From: Paulinella micropora
Lineage: Eukaryota; Cercozoa; Imbricatea; Euglyphida
Reading direction: 5' to 3'
Assembly: GCA_009731375.1 (NCBI GenBank)
Contig: BJOX01000073.1
Location: 888,542 to 919,161 of the forward strand
Length of the DNA stretch: 30,620 nt
Within the stretch, counting starts at the first letter, position 1. Each line of letters opens with the position of its first letter. The position numbers and the translations under genes were made by a program. Under the pieces are notes generated by a model, which was given only the letters and a program-made list of their open reading frames with translations, had not been told where the DNA came from and made no database searches. This document shows, piece after piece, positions 25,024 through 30,620 of the stretch.

Positions 25024-26508
25024 TCAAGATCTCCAGATATATAGTTTCTGTAATTTTTCCATTTGCAGCAAGTGCCCAAACACGTCGTCGTCAAGCCCGG
25101 AACAATTAGTAAAACTTAGGTTTCGCAGGTTTGGTAAGGCTCTCAAATGCACGATAGAAGCCAGATGTTCACACCCCTTTACGCACAGTTGCTGCAGTTC
25201 TGGCACGCGTGACAAGTGCCTGAGTTTCTCTACGTCGAAGCGTGGGCCGCCCGTGAGGCTCAATCTCTGCAAATGGCTCGGCAGATGAGCAAGTTCATCA
25301 CCAGTCAATTCCGGGCCGCCCAGCGACAGGGCTTGTAGCGCGCCAAGCCCAGACAAGGACTTGAAATCGTCGATCGCACAACCCGCCAGATTCAGCTTTT
25401 GCAGTTTGAGGCAGGAGAGATGTTGTAGCCCGGCGGAGGTGATGCGGTGACAGGAGCACAGATCTAGCTCTCGCAACCGTTTCAGTCGCGCCACAACGGT
25501 GAGCCCCGCGTCGGTTATGTGTTCGTTGCTCGCAAGATCTAGGACCCGCAGGTCTTGCAGGCCGGCGAGATACCGCAGCGCGTCACTGTTTACGTGGCAA
25601 TTAGAGACGATGAGCTCCTGCAGCTTGATCATGTCCTTGACAAACCGGAGATCAGGTACAGGCAAACAAGCTAAGTTCAGATGTTTCAGCCCGTGCAGGC
25701 GTGAAAGCCGCGTTAGCCCCGCTATGCTAAGGTCGATGCAGGCATACAAAGACAAATACTCGAGATTGCAAAGGCAGGATAAATGTCCCAGGGCAGAGTC
25801 AGTGAGCCCTTCGCAGCGATTTAAATCTAGATACTGCAGTTGTTTTAGTGTCGCAATCCAGCTCCAAGTACAAGACAAGTCGAGCTGTCGCAGCTCGGCC
25901 ATCTATTGCAAGACACTGCAGAGATTGGCGCTCAAAGTTTCATCTTGCCTAAAGCTCAAGACCAAGGTGTGGGGCTTTTTGTCTTTTAGGTACGGAATGA
26001 GTGCTTCCTCGGTAGCGACATGGCAGTTGCTCAGCCAGCTCTTGCACGGAATCAACGCGGGTACGTCATCGACATCAGTAAGCGGGGTTATGTCGTAAAT
26101 GTTGCCCAAGCCCTGCAAGCCGTTGATATTTGCGGCCTCCTTTAGGTCCTGGTCTGTGACTATGTCCATCAGAATAGTTTGTACGGAAGTCTTGTTCTCT
26201 TTGATAGTTCGCAGGATCGGGGCAGTCTCGTTCCCGTCGAAAGTCAGGCAAGTGATCTCTTTCCAATCCTGCCATCGAGCCGCGGGGACCTGCGCACCGC
26301 CCGAACGCATTCGCAGCGCAGGGAACGACGCGGGGCAACCGTTGTTTCTGGCGTCCTTGCAGACCAAAAACCAGACCGCGAACAGCCACGACGGACTATC
26401 CGCGACCAGCGCACAGACCAGTTCCCAGACGTCGGCGGGCAGGCTCAGGAGAGTGGGCTGCACCGGCAAAATGTCGTGCTTGATGCGCTTGAGCGGCGGC
26501 GTGGACAT
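25024..26508 (-). pseudogene. F-box/leucine-rich repeat protein (LRR2), one in-frame TAG
   Basis: The ATG complement is at 26506-26508. MSTPPLKRIKHD is an NLS-like start, residues about 20-60 (LLSLPADVWELVCALVADSP) form the F-box, and a WQDWKEIT linker follows, all colinear with LRR1. A TAG at 25903-25905 ends the first part after 201 residues. The same frame then continues 292 codons, with about ten leucine-rich repeats (LRELDLCSCHRITSAGLQHL and similar), to TGA at 25024. The stop lies in a region that aligns with coding sequence in LRR1, so it is a nonsense mutation (or error) and not an intron boundary. If translated from the internal ATG right after the stop, the product would be an LRR-only protein. 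A poly-A run follows on the minus strand. Confidence 0.82.
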
Positions 26509-26856
26509 TGCTTTTGTCTGCAGTTCCCCCCCACCCCCCTTCTCCCCCTCCCCCCTTTTGTTGTTGTGGGATTTTTTTTATGAATGTCTTCCGATTTTAG
26601 GACGTGGCCGTTCCTTTTGTCTTCACGTTTGCCACAAAAAATCTTTTGGCTTGGCGGTGAGAAAATGGGGGGGGGNNNNNNNNNNNNNNNNNNNNNNNNN
26701 NNNNNNNNNNNNNNNNNNNNNNNNNNNNNNNNNNNNNNNNNNNNNNNNNNNNNNNNNNNNNNNNNNNNNNNNNNNNNNNNNNNNNNNNNNNNNNNNNNNN
26801 NNNNNNNNNNNNNNNNNNNNNNNNNNNNNNNNNNNCGGGTTCCCCCCCCCCCCCAC
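26509..26856. other. Intergenic region with gap
   Basis: C-rich tracts (26526-26556) and a G run precede a 160-N gap (26676-26835), with a C run after it. No gene is supportable. Confidence 0.8.
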
Positions 26857-28361
26857 CTACCCACCCCTCCTTACCCTCAACCGCTGAGAATAAGGACAGG
26901 GGAAAGGGCCAGTGCTGACATTTCTTCTTTTGGTGTACGTGTGTGCCCAGACTATCAGTTTGGGGAGGGAGGAACGTGGGAGAGGGCGCGGAGGACCGTC
27001 TACAAAAATACACCCTGAAACCTTGTAAGGGACTCTTTTTTGCAAGAGTTGCAAGTCCCTGTTATTTTGCAGATCGAGCGGCGTCCCGCTGAGGCTCAGG
27101 CTCGACAGCGCGGGGCTGCCCGTTAGTAGCGCGCACAAGTTCGCGACACCCGCCACGTTCTCTAGCGTCAGCTCGCGCAGGCGCGGCGTCGGGCCCATGG
27201 CCCGCAGGTCGAGCTCAGTTGTACAGTCGGTGATGGTTAACGTCTGCAGCCTGGGCGCGCTGCCGAAACGCAGCCCGTGCAAGCAAAGGCAGCCGGACAG
27301 CACGACGTCCCGGGCCACGGCCGCAATGTGGTCCAGCTCTTCCAAGAACAACGCCTTGGTGAAAGTCAGGGCGCGCAGGTTGGGGCAGCAGCTAAAAAAG
27401 CGTGAGGAGCGTGGCGCCGCGTTGCAGAGTGTCAACCGTTCGACCCGCAGCCTGGTGCTAATGTCTGCGCACGAGTCGTCCAGCATACCATAAGTGTCGT
27501 GCCAGGCCAGGCTCCGCAGCTCGGGCAGACTCGCCAGGCAGGCCAGCAGTTCCGCCACGTCCTGTGCCTTGACCGCACAGTACTCGAGGCACAATTCTTG
27601 CAGGTGCCCCAGGCGCCGCAGCACGGGCACGGCGGTCCGGCACACGGCACGTGCCGAAGGAAACCGCAGGCTCCTGAGCTCGGAGAGCTCCGCCAGCCCC
27701 TCCGGACAGCGGGCCCCCCGGTAGTTGGGCAGTGACAACGCGCGCAACCGCGGCAGCAGCCGCAGCAGCGCGTCGAGCCCGTCGCGTTGCTGGTACGAGC
27801 CCGACAGATCGAGCGCAGTTAGCGCCGGGAGCTGTGCGAGCCAGCCCAGGGCGGGCAGCCAGCCACACCTAAAGAAACGAGCCCGGCGCAGCCGGACCAG
27901 CGCGGCTAGCGGCGAGAGTGTGGTGTCCGCGATTCGTTGGCAGTACTCGAACGACAGCTGCTCCAAACTCGTGAGGCCGGCCAGGGCCCGGATGTCGTCG
28001 GCGCGCGCGTCTTTTCTCCAGGACACGAGCCGCAGCGAGCGAACGCCGGGCAATGACTCGGCGCACTCCGCCAGCGTCCCCGACCACTCGAACGCCGCGG
28101 TGTCGACCACCGCCTCGGTAACCGAAGAGCCGCGCGCGCGCAGCGCGAGCAACGCGGCTTTAGGCGGGAGGCAGGGCAGCACCAGCTCCGTGGGCCACCA
28201 ACGGTCGGAACCCCAGAGCCCGCCGCGGCACACTCGTGACAAACGCGGCAATTCCAGGTGCGGCAGAAATGCCAGGAGCAGCCGGACCACATCTGCCGAC
28301 GGACTGTGGCTGGGCGAATGCGCTCTTTGTTGCGCTTTCTACCCCGGTGCTGGCCGTTCAT
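26857..28361 (-). CDS. F-box/leucine-rich repeat protein (LRR3), start tentative
   Basis: The long frame from about 28320 to 26857 encodes an F-box-like segment (VVRLLLAFLPHLELPRLSRVC) followed by leucine-rich repeats (LTSLEQLSFEYCQRIADTTL, LPELRSLAWHDTYGMLDDSC) for about 370 residues. GC content is very high. The frame has no ATG near the F-box. A possible solution is ATG at 28361, an intron 28342-28293 (GTAGAAAG to GTCGGCAG, 50 nt, phase 1 on both sides) and the long frame from 28292. This gives a start of six residues before the F-box. It is tentative because the intron is very short. The last 50 residues after the repeats (Pro/Arg/Ser-rich) look less like coding, so the true end or a final splice may lie near 27030. 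It lies on the same strand as LRR2 and diverges from LRR4. Confidence 0.72.
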
Positions 28362-28393
28362 CTAGCTACCAGGCTTGCTTTGGATTCGGGTGG

Positions 28394-28456
<63 letters not shown>

Positions 28457-28783
28457 CACACACACACAGAAAAAGCAAAGACAAGGAAAAAAAAAGGGGG
28501 ACGAGCGGAATAAAAGAGGTACTTGGGCAAAGACGCGGGGGGGAGGGGGGGGGGGGGGGGGGGGAGAGGGGGGGGGGGGGGGGAAGANNNNNNNNNNCCC
28601 CCCCCGCCCGGCCCCTAAATTGCACCATACCCTCTCCTTTTTTTTTCTTCCCAATGCCTAAACACAAAAAGTTTGCTAGGATTTTTTGTTTCTTTCTTGG
28701 AGCCTCTTTCGGTAGTGCCAGCGTTTAAACAAGAGAAATTAGGAGAATTGTTTAAGATTTGCTTTTTTTTAGGCGGCACTGCC
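28362..28783. other. Divergent intergenic region with (GA)n and poly-G
   Basis: A (GA)n array at 28397-28452, long G runs (28536-28583), a 10-N gap (28588-28597) and T-rich sequence before the ATG at 28784. It separates the divergent LRR3 and LRR4 genes. Confidence 0.8.
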
Positions 28784-28857
28784 ATGTGTGACAAGAGCTC
28801 AACAACCGGCCCCCCGGCCGCCAAAAGGTGTCGTACCGGCGCATCAGAGACCATAAA

Positions 28858-29010
28858 GTACACTTCTCTCGCTTCTCTCCCCCTCCCCCCCCCCCCTCCT
28901 CCTCCCTCCCCTTTGTCCGTGCTTTTTCGTGCCTCATTGTTTCTGTTCTTTTTTTGGGGGGGAGAGGGGGGGGGGGGGGGGGGGGGNNNNNNNNNNGTCT
29001 TATGCCACAG
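28858..29010 (+). other. Intron 1 of LRR4 (contains a gap)
   Basis: The donor AAA|GTACAC and acceptor TTATGCCACAG|CC join exon 1 and exon 2 in phase 2. The interior is a C/T-rich tract, then a G run, then 10 N. The length is uncertain because of the gap. Confidence 0.65.
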
Positions 29011-29047
29011 CCAAGAAGACAGTTCAGCGCCCAGCGAACCCCCGCAG

Positions 29048-29148
29048 GTTTAGTTTTGCTAATTCTTTTTGTGGTTGTTCTTGTTGTTGTTGATGTTGTT
29101 GTTTGCTGGCTTTTGTTTTTTTTTTTTACCTGTCGCCCTTGCCTTTAG
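29048..29148 (+). other. Intron 2 of LRR4, 101 nt
   Basis: The donor CCGCAG|GTTTAG and acceptor CGCCCTTGCCTTTAG|GCG have a T-rich interior and phase 0. The acceptor is four codons before the internal ATG at 29161. Confidence 0.7.
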
Positions 29149-30417
29149 GCGTGGCTAGAGATGCTGCCGGCTGATATATGGCCCTGCGTGCTCAGCCGCC
29201 TCAAGCTTCCAGACGCTCTGTGCGTGGCCTCTGCCTCTGAGTCTCTGCGCAGGTTGTTTCTTACAAACAGCGACGTCTGGTCCAGCTTAGAATTCACCGA
29301 GAGTTTGAATCTGTTTAACAAAGGCTGCGCCGGTATGTTCCAGCGTTGGGCGCCAGTGTGGGCAAAAGCGAAAGTGTCGTTCTTTTCCTGCCACTTAGAA
29401 AGTCCAGAACATGATGTCAAGTTGCTGGGGGGGCTGCACTTGAAGCAACTCGATCTCGTACGCCTACAGCTTTCGAAAGAGGACATGGTTCGGGTAGACC
29501 TAAGCGGCGTGCGCGCCGACCTGTTGATCATTCATCACGGACAGCTGAATCTTCTAAACTGGCCCACTCAAGTTAGGGCACTGCACTTTCAAGGCGACAC
29601 AGACAGCGCCTACTGGTACTTGCGACAAGGCAAGACAGAGCTACCCTGCCTACCGGAGCTGCGCGAGCTGAGCGTCTCCTTCAAGCGCCCGAGGACAGGC
29701 CGGCACGACCCAGCATTCGATCAGAAATTGCGCTCCAAACTAGCTAGCGATTTGACCAAAATGCCGCCCACGTTGAAAAAGCTGTCACTCCATGGCTGCC
29801 GTCTAGGCGCAGCTTCGTTGGAGCTTGTGCTGCGAGCGCTGACTGCTCTGGAAGAGCTCGGCCTAACAGAAGACGCCAGCCGCGGCCACGACCTAAGCAG
29901 TCACGACCTCAAGGACTGCCCCAGTCTACGGAAACTAAGACTGCGAGCTCTGAGGCTACAGGGGTTCCCGCACATCAACTTCGATGTGCTCCAACACCTG
30001 AACCGCGAGCATCTGCGACTACTGCACCTGGACTATTGCCTGCGCGGCGAAGAGCGGGGTGAGATCACGCTCCTGGGTGACGCCCCCCAGCTCAGGCAGC
30101 TAAGAGTGCGAGATCCGAGATGCGGGTCCCTTCTTGCTCATTTCCCTACTGGCCTCAAGTTATGAGTGCTGGCGCTAGAAGGCCTCTGGCCAGGCAGTGA
30201 AGTCGGGCTACAGGTGCTGGACGGTTTACGCTTGAACAACTTGCAGCTACTGTCGCTGATCGGAAGAGAGTACGACGTAATTGCCGGCTTGCAGCAACCA
30301 GAGCTGCGGCTCCAGCTACCTAAGCTGCAAACCCTGCTCCTAGACCACCAGATCACTAACGTCATGGTTGCAACGAAATCTACACCCAAGGTTAACAAGC
30401 ACCGGCCTGGTAGATAA

Positions 30418-30620
30418 ATTTAGAGAACAAGTTTGTGACTCGTACTTGGAAAGATCGGCGTCACAGCTGCTTGGAGACTGACATTTGAAAAACAAAAAAG
30501 GAACAAAAGCAAATTTTTAGCATAAATAAATGATTAATTTACCTTTAATTTTTTTTTAAGTTGTACAACTACGGCGCGACTTTCTTGTCTTCAGGACAGC
30601 CCACAAAGGGGGGGGGGGGG
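30418..30620. terminator. 3' region of LRR4 and window end
   Basis: AATAAA at 30525-30530 is a polyadenylation signal candidate. On the minus strand, sequence from the window end to a TAG at 30569-30571 reads GCPEDKKVAP, which could be the C-terminal end of a converging gene, but it is too short to call. The window ends in a G run. Confidence 0.4.

Larger units (their letters stand above)
28784..30417 (+). pseudogene. F-box/leucine-rich repeat protein (LRR4), three exons, in-frame TGA
   Basis: Exon 1 is 28784-28857 and includes PPAAKRCRTG, an NLS-like motif. Intron 1 is 28858-29010 (GTACAC to CCACAG, with a 10-N gap). Exon 2 is 29011-29047. Intron 2 is 29048-29148 (GTTTAG to CCTTTAG). Exon 3 starts at 29149. 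Phases (2, then 0) agree at both junctions. Exon 3 opens with the F-box AWLEMLPADIWPCVLSRL, followed by weaker leucine-rich repeats (LKKLSLHGCRLGAASLEL, LRKLRLRALRLQGF). A TGA at 30163-30165 breaks the frame, which continues 83 codons with LRR-like sequence (LPKLQTLLLDHQITNV) to TAA at 30415. Without the introns only the exon 3 ATG at 29161 would be used. It is the most divergent member of the family here. Confidence 0.78.

Noticed and set aside
25880-25970. An intron as explanation for the TAG in LRR2
   Set aside because: A GTCTTG to AATAG segment of 60 nt could be removed in frame, but it aligns with coding sequence in LRR1 and has no pyrimidine tract, so a nonsense mutation fits better.

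Overview
The window looks like a draft eukaryotic-style scaffold, possibly a large DNA virus-like segment in or beside host DNA. Several genes carry short GT-AG introns whose reading phases match across the junction (8997-9069, 22868-22931, 28858-29010, 29048-29148). AATAAA or ATTAAA follows several genes. There are no Shine-Dalgarno-led operons, and simple repeats and homopolymers are everywhere. Sixteen N-gaps break the sequence, most of them next to G, C, A or T runs. The organism cannot be named from the sequence. A dense set of single- or few-exon genes for F-box/LRR, RING, MYND and HNH proteins is compatible with a nucleocytoplasmic large DNA virus, an integrated relic of one, or a compact protist or invertebrate genome. 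I cannot decide between these.

Layout. 1-3.7 kb is repeat DNA: (TA)n, (CA)n, (TTG)n, (ATGT)n, several (GATA)n arrays and two almost identical copies of a 174-bp unit. 3.76-4.93 kb holds a three-exon gene with an RG-rich second exon. 4.95-6.6 kb is an AT-rich island with two small genes for Tyr/Lys-rich repeat proteins. 7.49-9.16 kb is a two-exon gene for a Bro-N/KilA-like plus HNH protein, broken by two in-frame TAGs. 10.1-30.4 kb is mostly GC-rich and gene-dense. In order it holds a MYND protein, an F-box/LRR protein (LRR1), a 58-aa acidic protein divergent from a frameshifted nicotinamidase-like enzyme, an interrupted unknown gene, a 130-aa unknown, a truncated unknown, a roughly 545-aa unknown with an acidic tail, a secretory/membrane protein, a RING protein, a spliced 214-aa gene, a GT/CA repeat tract with a palindromic centre, and a zinc-ribbon-like protein. 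Three more F-box/LRR genes (LRR2 to LRR4) fill the end.

How the genes may work together. Four F-box/LRR proteins (substrate adaptors of SCF ubiquitin ligases by family knowledge) and one C-terminal RING protein suggest a ubiquitin-targeting function. Several of these proteins have short Lys/Arg-rich N-terminal stretches that may be nuclear localisation signals. The nicotinamidase-like gene would act on NAD salvage.

State of the sequence. At least eight genes need a single-base indel or contain an internal stop to read as one protein. Either the segment is decaying or the assembly has many uncorrected indels. Resequencing or RNA data would decide this, and it affects every coding call below.
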